In this document: piece after piece, positions 29,693 through 40,177 of the stretch | How positions within the stretch are numbered: the first letter of the stretch is position 1 | Layout: the number at the start of each line of letters is the position of its first letter | Source: Prostheceraeus crozeri | Lineage: Eukaryota; Platyhelminthes; Polycladida; Euryleptidae | Assembly: GCA_907163375.1 (NCBI GenBank) | Contig: CAJQUW010006166.1 | Span: 1-64,000, forward strand | Reading direction: 5' to 3' | DNA: 64,000 bases | The notes under the pieces: generated by a model | The model's database searches: none | What the model was told of the DNA's origin: nothing | Seen by the model: the letters and a program-made list of their open reading frames with translations, nothing else | Program-made: the position numbers and the translations under genes

Positions 29693-31213
29693 ATGGAAAG
29701 TGAAAATAAGGACTCGTTTCTAATCTACTTGCCCAGTAATGCTTCTATGAATAAATTACCCAGAAATAAACCATCAGACTATCGAGTAGAATTAAATCGC
29801 CCACTACATTTAGAAGGTGAATGGGAGGTTGGCGTTTCTAGTATTTGCTATGATAGCAATATTCAGAATGTGAATGATTTGGAAGAAATGATATTGACTC
29901 CTCGCACCCATGATGGAATAACGATGAATAATGCATTCCAGTTCCCATACAATTTAACGTCAGATGGAAAGTGGAACTATGAATGGATTCAGATAAAATC
30001 AGATTATTATGAACCATTGGGGAATGAGAAAATTATTAAGGCATTCAACAGTGGTAATACTTCCATCATGAAGAATAAAAATCAGAAAGCTTATGAGTTT
30101 ACTATCTATCATTGGAGTGGGAGACAGTTCCTTCGCTTTCATTCTTTTACTAAAGGTCTTACACTGAGGTTGGATAATGAATTCTATCCACATCTCGGTT
30201 TTGGTCATGGACTACATCTAACGTCAATTGCTACTGCAAATGTTAAAAAAGTTTATTCAAATCGAATCAATAAATTTCATTATAAATTTAAAATATTTGA
30301 TGAAGATGTTGTAGAATGTGAAGAACGCATCATTTTGAAAAAGCATGGTGTTCAACCTTTATCACTTATTGAGTTAGTAAAACGATGGAATGAGACTGTG
30401 GGTAAGAAGTATGGAGAGAAAATTATGGCGGACAAAAATAAGTTGGTCATTCAGAAATATAATGACAAACTTACAGTTTATTTCTCTCCAACCTTGCGTC
30501 ATTTTGTAAGACATTATACACCTATTACTGGAAGCGGTGTGGTGCATGCTTCTCATGAATATCACACTAAAGCGGATTCAGTTAATGATGAATGGTGGGT
30601 GGACATCTATGGTGATCGCATCAGGAAAATTTAACAGTCTTATGAAGAATCTAAAGTTGCTATCAATATAATGCCGCGTCTATATCATACAGTTGAAACC
30701 TTCATTCATGTAGTAAATCCTTATATACAACAGAAGTTGAAGCATGTGATGAAAAGTAAATATGATGTAAAGACACACCACATTTCGTTTTCAATTGAAA
30801 ATCAACGCGTTGTTCTGAAACTGGGTGATGACATTCAATGTCAATTGAGTAAAAATTTTAAAAAACTCTTTGGTTTTTCAATGCTACAAACTGTGTTTAC
30901 TGCTGCGCATACGATTGGTATAGAAACACCAATGACACTTGGTAAACATGAGCGGCACCTTTACATGCAAAGTGATTTGATTCTACGTATTTCTTTTGGT
31001 GAGAAAAAAGAATACATTTTACGTGATTTCATTCATGATAAAGACGCTTCATATGGAATAGTCGAGAAGATGTTTGAATCTATTTTCTATCATCCCGTCG
31101 TCAAAGAAAATATACCCTCTATTGCTATCAAAATTACCAATGGTTTACAAGAGTGCATCCATGTGAAAGATACTAAATCCCTCGTAACTTTAGTGTTTCG
31201 GAAAACAAAGTGA
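29693..31213 (+). pseudogene. Penton/F54H12.2-like virion protein, copy 2 (B)
   Basis: This is a second, diverged member of the same family directly downstream. It has SFLIYLPSNASMNKLPRNK, LEGEWEVGVSSICYDS, a LFGFS segment, and a C-terminal SDLILRISFG...IAIKITNGLQECIHVKD...LVTLVFR. The ATG at 29693 is preferred over a GTG nine bases earlier. AATAAA follows at about 31237. Two paralogues suggest two distinct vertex or fibre proteins. About one break. Confidence 0.65.
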
Positions 31214-31393
31214 AGTCATTGTGATATGTTTATTGAAATAAAAATATGTGTATGAAAAAGTCTTTTCACAGATATAGGGGGAAAGGGCTGACTGTAGGCA
31301 TATATTCACAAGAAAGAAACGATCCCATGCGATACATAAAACAACCATGTATATCTACAAATAAGCAACATCAAAATACTGAGTAAAAGTTGA

Positions 31394-34300
31394 TTATGTC
31401 AATACATCTCCTGAATGTGGTAGCGTGAGATTTATTCTTTTGGGTGGAGGTATGTTTGTGTCAGGATTTCCATGTGGAAGAGATGTGTTATGTCCTATCC
31501 AACACCTCTTATCCTCCGATGCTGAAAGCGCTCTTTCCTTGAACGTGTGCGTTTTCACAGTATGAACGTGAGATTTTAAGATTGTCATATTGACAAACGT
31601 TATGGTTTTATTTTTATAGGCCTTCTTATAGGACCGATGTTTCATTTTGTGAACAATGGATTTTGATATACCTTTAGCACGCTTAATACTATCTGCACAT
31701 TCTTTTAATTTCATGGAATACATTTTAGGACGGAGGAGAATCATTTCATCTATTTCCTCTCCTGCTGTTTCATCCCTAAAACAACCAAGTTTGGCTTTAT
31801 TCTGTATGGAATAGAGTGGATGAGTGGGATTGTAGTTAGATGTGTCGAAATATTTTTCTAATGACTTACCTACTTCATTAAAATTTAAATCTTTTTGAGT
31901 GGTAATTCCTAAAAAGAAACTATCTGTATCACCACCCAGCAAGCGAACCTCTTTTACGAGAGGGCATGGTTTTAATATATTTTAGAAGAGTTGATACATT
32001 TCAAGCTTGGAATAATCTAAAACGGCTTGCCCAATATAAATGGGTTTGCACAACTCAACTTCTGACTTTATCATTTTAACACCTACAAGATCCTCATCGA
32101 TGATGTCTCTATCAATGAAAAGAGGTGATGAGGTCAATTTGTGATATTTTTGATCATCAACGACTAGTTTGTAGTTCATACGTTTTCTAACATCTTCCAT
32201 GGTCTTTCCGAAAAGACTGTTATTCTTATATTTATAAAAATCCTTTTCAAAATTATTTTGGGCGAGTGCACGCTTTTGACTGTTACTATCTATGTAGGGT
32301 TTGAGGAAGGCTCTCTGTCTAAATTTGATAATGCGGTGAACTGACTTTAGAAGCATGCCCATTTTTAAATAGAATTTTAGTATGCAGAAGTGCACGAGAT
32401 AATTTTTCTTATCATATTTGGTGAGTAAATGTTTGCGGCATGGTTTGTATATTGGCTGTCCACACTCTCTTAAGTTATTATGAAATTGTGACATGAATGG
32501 TGAAAACATATCTTCAGTCACTTCACCAGATTCAGGTGCGAGTGGGAAATCAGCAGTTTTATTTTTAATACTATTTGGATAAATCAAATCCACTTAAGAA
32601 TAATATCCCCAATCACCTTCATCTGGAATCTTCAGAATGTTTGAAGGGTTGGAGTAATACGCAAGCTCATCTTGATTTAACCAACTAAACTCGGAATGAG
32701 GTAGTGGTTTAGACAGTGAACTGCCATATAAATTATTTTGGTCATAGTATTTTAGGTGGATATGATCATTACCTACTGTTTTAGATTTTATGTGATGTTT
32801 ATTCACAAATGTAAGACCACCGCGTATTCCGCGCTCAAATATGTTATACATCTCGGGGTCTTGTAAGAGATGGATGGTCTCACCAGTCATTTTAAAGGCT
32901 GATTTAAAGGACATGGCTGGTAGACTGACAAAGTGGACAGGATCTAATTTGTCTTCTTCTAATGCCACTCGTCGAAATTCCTGAAAGTCATCAGCCAGCA
33001 AAATGACATCTAATTCTAAGTAAGCGATCATACGATCGCGAAACGTTTTACAATCAAATTTTAACCATGCCTCTTGAGCATGTTCATAGTCCTCTACTGG
33101 ACAATCTTGACCTGTCAAATCGTTTTGGAATTTGTCAATGGAAGGAAGGGTTGTTTCATTTAGTTTAGACATTGAGCTAAAATACGCATAGGGAAAGACT
33201 CCTTTGCGAGTGATTATTTCATCCGTCAAGTTTGGATAGTGTTTCTTAAAAGTTTGACTGTGGGGAAGAAACTTGAGATTACGAACGAGAGAAGCTAGTG
33301 ACGCTGACATGAATTGGAATGAATCTAAAAATTTTATTTCGAAGAAGACTGTCTTATTTTCTTTAGTTTTATCTACTGTTACTTTTCCTGTCATTGCCAT
33401 GAATTTTTCTCTCGTTTGCGATATTACATTAAACTGCCACGATTTCATCTGCCTCAACCCTCCTTTTATGAGCATATGACTGTAATAGCCCTTAAAGTTA
33501 TGAAAAATGACGGGTAGTACACGACGTCTCAACCTAAGTGAAAAGTTACATTTCGAGCAGAGTGCGTTTCTAAATTTACCAGTGATTTGATCATGATCAC
33601 GCACTTTCTTAATTTTATCGTCATCAAACGTTTTATGACATTTAGGACAGGATGTGCAACTTTCAAATTTTTGTTTGTCTTCATCTGACATATGTAGTGA
33701 CTTACGCTGCAATTGGGAATCATATGATTGTTGAAATTTGGTAGCTCTATCGAGTAATTCTAGAAATTTTCAAATGCAATCTTCACCTTGCCAAGTATGC
33801 ATTTTGTTTTGTCTATTCCTAAAGTGATCATGCCATACTTCATAGCAGGATATGGCTGCTGGCTTGTGGATGATATCATCAATGTAGCATTCTATGTTTG
33901 CGTAAATGACACGCAGGGGTCTTAATTCGTCACCATTATCCCTATGTGAAAATATTTTATCTTTGGGCATGCGTTCCATTTGTAATTTACCTCGCTTGCA
34001 CTATTCATAGTGAGTTTCAAATTTATCTTTACTCCAAAAGGAGCGGATGCAGCGGTCGCATACAAAATGTTCACCTCTTTTAGAGTGCCCCAAGTGAGTG
34101 TACAAGCGAGAGATTTTGGGTATACCACAGTAGTGCCATTCCTCGCTATCATCTTTTTTTACTAATAAGAGGTTGACTACACGTTCATAACAAGTTGAAC
34201 GTGAATTATAGCGGGCACCCTTCAACCCCTTCTCCCACACGTGAACTACAGTTTTAATCTGATTATGTTTTTCTAACGTTTCTACATCTTTGATTTTCAT

Positions 34301-35178
34301 GTTGTTACTATCACAACCTTCAAAGTCTAGTTCATCCTCCCACTGTCTACAGCTATAGGTGCGATCTCGATGCGCGTTGATATCATTATAGTGAAGGATG
34401 GATAGGACTGCATATTTGAAACACTGTGATTTACAACCGACCTTGATGACAGCTTTCTTATTATACAACGTTTTTGGTAGTTTAAATGTGCCTCGAGCTG
34501 TATGACTTTCTAATAGGGAAATTTTGAATATGGCTGAGTCCACACCATCAAAAATGAGAGCGCTGTCGCTTTGATTGAATTTATCTACATTTGATTTTAA
34601 ACATTGAATGTGAAAATTTAGCCAAGACTCGCAGTCTACAACTTCGGTTGCGGAAGAGGAAGGAACATGAAACTGTATTCTCTCCGTCACTTGACCCGCT
34701 TGAAAATCTATTTTAATATATTTTAGTTTAAGGTAGATGAGCGCCTTCATTCTAAAATTGTCTAAATTGTTGAAGAGCGCTTCGATAATGTTAGAATTTT
34801 GAATGAGCCACTCAGGAAAATCTACTATTTGAGTATTGGACTCCATGCAGTAGTCGCGTACTAAATTATTATGTGAAACATTAATGAGGGAGATGGTAGA
34901 GGTACCGTTGGTGTAGTGATCATTTGCATGCGTGTGTTGAAGTCTGTGCGAAGATCGCTGAAAGTGACTGTCAAAAGAAAGAGGGCACAAATCGCAAGGA
35001 AAGGAGATGTCATCGTCAGAATCAACTTCACCTCCGGACATTGATGCCGCTTTGCGTTGACACACACGTTGTTTGATGTGGCGAAGGAGACTGTGCTTCC
35101 TTGTAATAATATGTCCGCAGTCAGCACATTCCCACTAGTTGCCTTGTCGCGAGAGTCCTGAGCTGGAACTAACATCAC
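31394..35178 (-). pseudogene. Protein-primed family B DNA polymerase (B)
   Basis: This is the replicative polymerase of the element. C2H2-like fingers occur in the N-terminal part (ECADCGHIITRKHSLLRH, FPCDLCPLSF...H...H, FVCDRCIRSFWSKDKFETHY). The exonuclease region includes IFHNFKGYYSHMLI and LELDVILLADDF. The palm motifs are YYDQNNLYGSSL, NNSLFGKTMEDVRKR and GGDTDSFFLG. It runs leftward and converges on the penton-like genes. A leader with donor- and acceptor-like sites lies upstream (about 35180-35240). The gene is broken, about five breaks. Confidence 0.92.
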
Positions 35179-35505
35179 CTGAAGGAGAAATCATTCTATC
35201 ATCTCTGCTTAAGTCTCAGTGTATTGTTACAACCTACCTTCACTGAACAACTCTAAATTTTCCTCGAGAAGGGAGGGCTTTGCTCATGAAGTAGATGCCT
35301 GAAATTGAGGATGATGCTATTAGCCACACGTTTGAGGGAGATGAGAGAGGAAATCTTCAACTTACCATTTTAAGGAAATTATGTTTATGGTTGATTCTTC
35401 AACAAGATAGAAACTTCACTAGAGAACAGTTTACTTACACGTCTCAAAGACAGAGTGAAATGACACGGATGTCACTTTACATATATACTTTCATATTCAT
35501 CATTC

Positions 35506-35545
35506 ATTGGCTGTTGATTTTGATTGGTTGCTTGTTTATACTTAA
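35506..35545 (+). promoter_or_regulatory. ATTGG/TATA-like promoter of the 35585 gene (B)
   Basis: Two inverted CCAAT boxes (ATTGG at 35506-35510 and 35523-35527) precede TTTATAC at 35535-35541. The ATG follows at 35585. The layout parallels the left-end promoter at 19169-19262. Confidence 0.5.
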
Positions 35546-35584
35546 GAACTAGGAAACATTTCAAAGTTATTATTCACAGTCAAC

Positions 35585-36034
35585 ATGACAAGCCCTCCAA
35601 AAACACCGAATACAAAATTCTCTTCTCCATGCTCATCACCAAGGGCGCTCGTTGCACCAAACGCTCCAACGAAGGGGAAGGTAGGGAAGGTGTACCGAGT
35701 CGACAATATCAGAAAGTTGTCATTAGCAGCGGATGAGGAAGAGGAGAGTGTATGTGAGAAGGAGTATCCCGACTTAACAGGCGTGAGGTGGAAGTATCTG
35801 CAGTACGATACTGATGATGTGATGGAGATCACCAGCACCAAATTCCTCCACCAATTATGGAAATGGTACACCCCTAACTCCCAGCCACGAACTATGGCGG
35901 AGTGGGAGTACATCGACAAAGTGAGGCTCGCGGTAGAAGAACGATTGAAGCAAGTGAACTGTTTTTGTGATCTATGTGAAGCCAGACTCTGGGACGATAT
36001 TGACGATGAAGACCTTTTGAAATACATGCCATAA
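35585..36034 (+). CDS. Small unidentified protein near the right end of B
   Basis: The 149-residue product has a Pro/Ser-rich N-terminus (MTSPPKTPNTKFSSPCSSP), an acidic patch (AADEEEESVCEKE), a conserved-looking YPDLTGVRWKYLQYDTDD, and a CFCDLC segment near the acidic end. I do not recognise the family. It has its own promoter-like sequence and an AATAAA directly after the stop (36035). It reads whole and is the only rightward gene in this right-end block. An early regulatory role is possible but unsupported. Confidence 0.5.
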   Translation: MTSPPKTPNTKFSSPCSSPRALVAPNAPTKGKVGKVYRVDNIRKLSLAADEEEESVCEKEYPDLTGVRWKYLQYDTDDVMEITSTKFLHQLWKWYTPNSQPRTMAEWEYIDKVRLAVEERLKQVNCFCDLCEARLWDDIDDEDLLKYMP

Positions 36035-36059
36035 TAAATTTTTATTTCGTATTATCTTT

Positions 36060-36624
36060 GCTTTCATACTGACTTACTTGAATGGGGCTTCAGTGGATGA
36101 TTTAACCATGTATACTTTTTCATTTGGGAATAGTAGCACACTTAGTTTAACTTGCAATTCTTATAACATTTCATATGGATGATAATGGTAGATGAAATAG
36201 TGTTAAATAAAATTAAGATAGCTTACATGATTCTGGGATAGCAATCGACTGCGATCCATGTGTAAAGAGCTTGTTAGACTACGGAGGAGAGAAGTGTGTT
36301 ATGTTGCGTGTGGCGCGTGAGTGTCCTCCCAATTCATTCCATTTATCAATTCATCTCATTGATAGAGGCAGGTAGAACTCATGGTTCTCATAACGTATGC
36401 AATGGATAGTTTATAAGGCAACCTTCGACAGTTGGCTAAATATCGCCCTGGCGCGAATACATACTACGTTGAGACAGAGGCAATCACTTGCAAACATGAC
36501 GCAGAGAGGTTTAACAAGATTGATCATTGCCGAATGTCCCTTGCGGTATACATAGCTACGGGTTTCACCGCTGCCTTTACAGGAACGCCCGTCGAAAGGA
36601 AGTATTACACCGAACTTCATTTGC
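36060..36624. other. Unassigned spacer in B
   Basis: I see no convincing gene; overlapping open stretches occur on both strands without motifs. GATAGCAATCGACTGC occurs at about 36237 and again at about 37102, the second copy just before the direct repeat at 37120. Confidence 0.4.
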
Positions 36625-36771
36625 AACGTTCAAGTTGACTGATAGCAGATTCAACTTAATGATAGTATTCGCCAGTCTGAAGACTGCCCAGGGCAAACCG
36701 CGTGGAGGTTCTATCATGTCTTGCCCCATGGTGGCCCTTAAGAGAGCCGGTGGTTCGTTCTCGGGAGTGAC
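36625..36771. repeat. 147-bp direct repeat, copy 1 (B)
   Basis: AACGTTCAAGTTGACTGATAG... through ...CTCGGGAGTGAC is repeated at 37120-37266 at a constant offset of 495 bp with about four substitutions. The two copies bracket the small acidic gene at 36779-37006. Confidence 0.9.
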
Positions 36772-36778
36772 AAGTTGA

Positions 36779-37006
36779 CTATTGGCTTGAATAGTCAATA
36801 GGTATGACGGTTAGGTTCTCGTATAACCTATACCGCCTAAGCCGTGCTGGTGAATCTGGCACCTTTCGGATGCGGGTGGTATTAGGAGTCCACACCTCAT
36901 CCGTCCAAATGATCTTCTTGATCTTCCCCTTCTTCTCATCCTCTTCATCCCACTCGTCGAGGATGATGAAGTCGGGAATGGTACTAGCAGGAGATGTTGC
37001 TTCCAT
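36779..37006 (-). CDS. Small acidic protein (75 aa) with its own TATA box (B)
   Basis: The product starts MEATSPASTIPDFIILDEWD, has an acidic EEDEKKGK patch and ends LYENLTVIPIDYSSQ. A TATATAAG box (minus strand, 37047-37054) lies about 40 bp before the ATG, which supports expression. It is flanked by two copies of a 147-bp direct repeat. The family is not recognised. It reads whole. Confidence 0.55.
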   Translation of the reverse strand: MEATSPASTIPDFIILDEWDEEDEKKGKIKKIIWTDEVWTPNTTRIRKVPDSPARLRRYRLYENLTVIPIDYSSQ

Positions 37007-37045
37007 CGTGACTCAAAATTGAATGAGAAGCGCTACAATCGCCTG

Positions 37046-37055
37046 GCTTATATAG
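37046..37055 (-). promoter_or_regulatory. TATA box of the small acidic gene (B)
   Basis: The minus-strand sequence CCTATATAAGCC lies about 40 bp before the ATG at 37006. It is a good match to the TATA consensus. Confidence 0.65.
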
Positions 37056-37119
37056 GGTTTTCAACAATGAATTGCTCAACAGCGAATCAGAATGCTTCAG
37101 GGATAGCAATCGACTGCAT

Positions 37120-37266
37120 AACGTTCAAGTTGACTGATAGCATATTCAACTTAATGATAGTATTCGCCAGTCTGAAGACTGCCCAGGGCAAACCGCGTGG
37201 AGGTTCTATCATGTCTTGCCCCTAGGTGGCCCTTAAGTGAGCCGTTGGTTCGTTCTCGGGAGTGAC
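37120..37266. repeat. 147-bp direct repeat, copy 2 (B)
   Basis: Second copy of 36625-36771. It lies upstream of the TATA box of the acidic gene, so it may also carry promoter-distal control sites. Confidence 0.9.
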
Positions 37267-37360
37267 GTGATGGGGTGGTGAAGGCATGGAAAAGATCTGC
37301 AATGAAAATGATATGTATCAGAATAGGATATACTATCTTATTTGCTTTTCACTTACCAAT

Positions 37361-38527
37361 TTAGCCATCCTTAGGCAGTCTCGCGGGCTTCTTTACTGAA
37401 AATTTATGTAAATGCCCGCGCATTCTGAGTGTGGCATGTAAGCATTTTTTAGTCGGATGGCCATTGTAACATATGATGGACTCATCTAAATTCTGGTTTA
37501 CAAGAACTTGACCGTCCAAATGATTATCCCGAATAGGGATGTGAAATTCAAACAACCTATCCTCATTCAAACGATTCCACTCATCCCTATTGCGCTCCAA
37601 CTTCTCAAACGCCTGTCTCTCATCACCCCGCCGAGCCACATTCCTCTCCAACTCAACATTCCTCGCTCTCAACACACTCATCTCCTTCATCATCTCCTCA
37701 AACTTCGCTTCTGCATCTCTCATTCTTCTCTCTGCAGCACTCGCCCTCTTCTCACAGTCATCATTCTTCTCTTCCAACTCTCGCGTCTTCTTCTTCAAAT
37801 CAGTCACACTACGCCTCAATCGAATATTCTCATCCGCTATCTCCTTCGACTTCAGTTCCTTCTTTTTCAACTCATCCAACTCATTCACGACTTCATACTT
37901 CACCTTCCTCAAACTCTCATACTTATTTATCAACAAATCATGCGCCATCTGCTGCGACACATGCTTCTTCTCTTCATCCTTCAACCACCTCGCCGACCGC
38001 ACACGAATCCCACCACTCTTCACTTTTGGGGAAGATGAGCTCTGCGGGGGGTCCTCAACAACTATGTTGGACACCTCCGAGGAAGAAGAGCTCAACTTCC
38101 TCGCACGCTTCCTCACACGCTCCCTATCTAAATCCACATCATCCTCATCATCACTCTCAAGCACTCTCTTTCGCTCAATCTCAACCTCCAACGAAGCAAC
38201 TGCTTTCGCCAACTCATCATTCTCAACAATATTCTCCACCTTGCCGTCTCGTTCTATCGCCAACATTCGCTCCCTCTCTTCAACAATCAACTGTGTGAAT
38301 CTCAGGTCATTCACCAAACCTCCACTACAATCTGCATGCACTCTGTAAAACCGCGCCTCATCCTCAACTCCCTTCAACACTCTACACTTTACGCACGCAA
38401 ACCTATTCAGGATAATCATGTGGTCAGTGCTCGCCTTCTTTACATGCGCCTTGGCGTCCGCACTGCGATTTATTCGCCCACATGTGCACATTTTGATGTG
38501 GAATTTCCGATTTTTATCGTTTGCCAT
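37361..38527 (-). CDS. Long coiled-coil protein with N-terminal zinc-binding cysteines (B)
   Basis: The 388-residue product has MANDKNRKFHIKMCTCGRIN, then CVKC about 30 residues on, a pairing typical of a zinc ribbon. An acidic/basic patch and a serine run follow. From ~190 to ~315 a long heptad-rich coiled coil (RLRRSVTDLKKKTRELEEKN) extends. The C-terminus is RMRGHLHKFSVKKPARLP. No family is recognised. A 5' leader intron is likely: TATA at 39148-39156, donor at 39107, acceptor at 38547. A nuclear scaffold or DNA-binding role is possible. It reads whole. Confidence 0.6.
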   Translation of the reverse strand: MANDKNRKFHIKMCTCGRINRSADAKAHVKKASTDHMIILNRFACVKCRVLKGVEDEARFYRVHADCSGGLVNDLRFTQLIVEERERMLAIERDGKVENIVENDELAKAVASLEVEIERKRVLESDDEDDVDLDRERVRKRARKLSSSSSEVSNIVVEDPPQSSSSPKVKSGGIRVRSARWLKDEEKKHVSQQMAHDLLINKYESLRKVKYEVVNELDELKKKELKSKEIADENIRLRRSVTDLKKKTRELEEKNDDCEKRASAAERRMRDAEAKFEEMMKEMSVLRARNVELERNVARRGDERQAFEKLERNRDEWNRLNEDRLFEFHIPIRDNHLDGQVLVNQNLDESIICYNGHPTKKCLHATLRMRGHLHKFSVKKPARLPKDG

Positions 38528-39325
38528 GGCTGAGATTTCTCGTTAACTGTAAGATAATGAAATTTGTATAAGTTTGGAATCATGTAGTACAGTCATATTC
38601 CTAAATCATTACACTTAGTGAGGAATGATAGATTTGAGTGTAGTGAGTGGCACTCGATCCCGTCGACAGCCCGAAGGCCTTGTACTGATCACTAGGGAAG
38701 TGAGAGATCTTCCCCGATACCCGCTATTTACAGCTTAAGACATCATTGTCACTGCCCCGGAGTGGTAGCAGCAACGCCGAGTCAAAGGTAGTGATCAGTA
38801 GCTGGGATCTAACCCCTCAAAGCTGCCTTAGACTTAGTTAAATTTCAAATCTGATAGCAGATTTGAACTCAGCATACTTGAAAACTTTAGACTACATGTT
38901 AAAACTTTGAAAAAACTGAAAATTAATGATTTTTAAAAAATTCCGTATTTAACTACTCATACTACTTTAAAAAATTATCAGTAGTAAAGACACTATCAAA
39001 CTCTATCACACAAACTTTAAAGTAAGAAGATAGCTTGCCTACTTCAAAAGATAGAGTCCTTTTAAACACCCGATATCGGGAGCTCAGATCGACGACCGTC
39101 GCTTACCTCGTCTTTCGATGAAGTGATCAGACTTACATTGCCGGGGGTTTATATATGCTCGGAAGAAAACTTAAAATGGCTCTATCTTCAAAAGTATTCA
39201 TCGTAGCGACATGCGGTTTGTTGAAAACGATTCGTCTCATCATTCTTTATCATATGACACCTGAACCATTCTCATATGACTACAGGAAGTCGGTGGGTCA
39301 GCACATGTCCATGTAACATGCCACA
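38528..39325 (-). promoter_or_regulatory. Right-end promoter and leader-intron region of B
   Basis: The minus strand has a TATATAAA box at 39148-39156. A first exon ends at GAG|GTAAGCG (39107), and a TTATCTTACAG acceptor ends at 38547, 20 bp before the ATG at 38527. An 11-bp inverted repeat (TACTGATCACT at about 38676 / AGTGATCAGTA at about 38791) lies inside the intron. No other gene is seen. Confidence 0.5.
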
Positions 39326-40171
39326 AGTGAAAAAATTCCTAAGTGTGGGAGCTCCAGTGTGGTGAAAATTTTGAAAAATTTAAAACTTCCGAATTTCAAT
39401 CTGGGATCCTTACCAAAACTTTTTTCAGCACTTTTCACTGAGCCCCCCCTCCCCCACCACCGTTCGGAGAAATTTGATGAAACAAACTTTGGTCAGGGTC
39501 CCACGTCGAAATGCGACACTTTGGAAAATTTTCAAAATTTTGTCCATACAAAGTCACTCTGACACTTAGGACTTTTTCAGGTGAGCTCCGACCTAAAATC
39601 TTGCAACAGCTCTAACTTTTGAACAACTGGTCCGATTGACTCGCAACAAAAATCTCGCCGAGCAGTTTTTTCTCCTCTTTCAAACGAGTATCTATAAGAC
39701 AAAATCCATCCACTAGAACCAAAATTAGAAGATCGCTGTCGGGGAGGGAGGTTCAGCGAGATTTGATGAAAAATGTTTTGGTAAAGGTCCCAGGTCGAAA
39801 TGCGGCACTTTGGAAAATTTTCAAAATTTTATCCATACAAAGCCACTCTGACACTTAGGACTTTTTCAGGTGAGCTCCGACATTCCACCCTCCCAACCTG
39901 GCCGGCACACCACGCCAACCTGGCCGGCACACCACGACAACCTGGAGAGTGCATCACAAACCACCGCTCGCTCCGTCGTCGGGCCAGAAAGGGGGGGACG
40001 TCAGGCTCGAAGCAACACGGCGGCGGACCACGACCAACGCGTCTGACAGGAGGGGGGACGTCAGACTCGAAGCAACACGGCGGCGGACCACGGACGACTC
40101 GTCTGACAGGGGGGGACGTCAGCAACGGCGGCCATCTTGCGCGGTCCAGTGGTGGAGTTTTACTTACTACT
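39326..40171. repeat. Right terminal repeat region of B
   Basis: This is the inverted counterpart of 18306-19080. It has two ~285-bp modules (GTGAGCTCCGAC ends near 39590 and 39880), the CCTGGCCGGCACACCACG units, and the terminal CTTACTACT. It differs from the left end by an extra ~60-bp GC-rich tandem unit (about 39994-40053 and 40054-40113), so the two TIRs have drifted by repeat gain or loss. Confidence 0.88.
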
Positions 40172-40177
40172 GTAGTT
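40172..40177. repeat. Target duplication GTAGTT, right of B
   Basis: Exact copy of 18300-18305. PolB coding sequence of A resumes directly after it. Confidence 0.93.

Larger units (their letters stand above)
18306..40171. mobile_element. Polinton B (Maverick), nested in the PolB gene of A
   Basis: The element spans 21,866 bp with termini AGTAGTAAGTAAAACTCC.../...TTTTACTTACTACT and perfect 6-bp target duplications. Gene blocks: rightward early gene, small Zn proteins, lytic peptide, ATPase, minor protein, integrase, core-like peptide, major capsid and protease. Then a leftward TBP-like/PC4-like block, rightward penton-like genes, leftward PolB, a rightward small gene, and two leftward genes near the right end. 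Nearly every expected Polinton gene is present. About ten or so breaks are spread over PolB, capsid, integrase and a few others, while protease, ATPase, TBP-like, first penton-like and end genes read open. It is younger than A but not intact. Confidence 0.95.

Noticed and set aside
37508-38348. Long plus-strand frames rich in Ser/Leu/Phe
   Set aside because: Antisense shadow of the coiled-coil gene at 37361-38527.
38640-38830. tRNA-like or SINE-like sequence in the B right-end intron
   Set aside because: Moderately GC-rich with a short inverted repeat, but no A/B box pair or cloverleaf could be made by eye.
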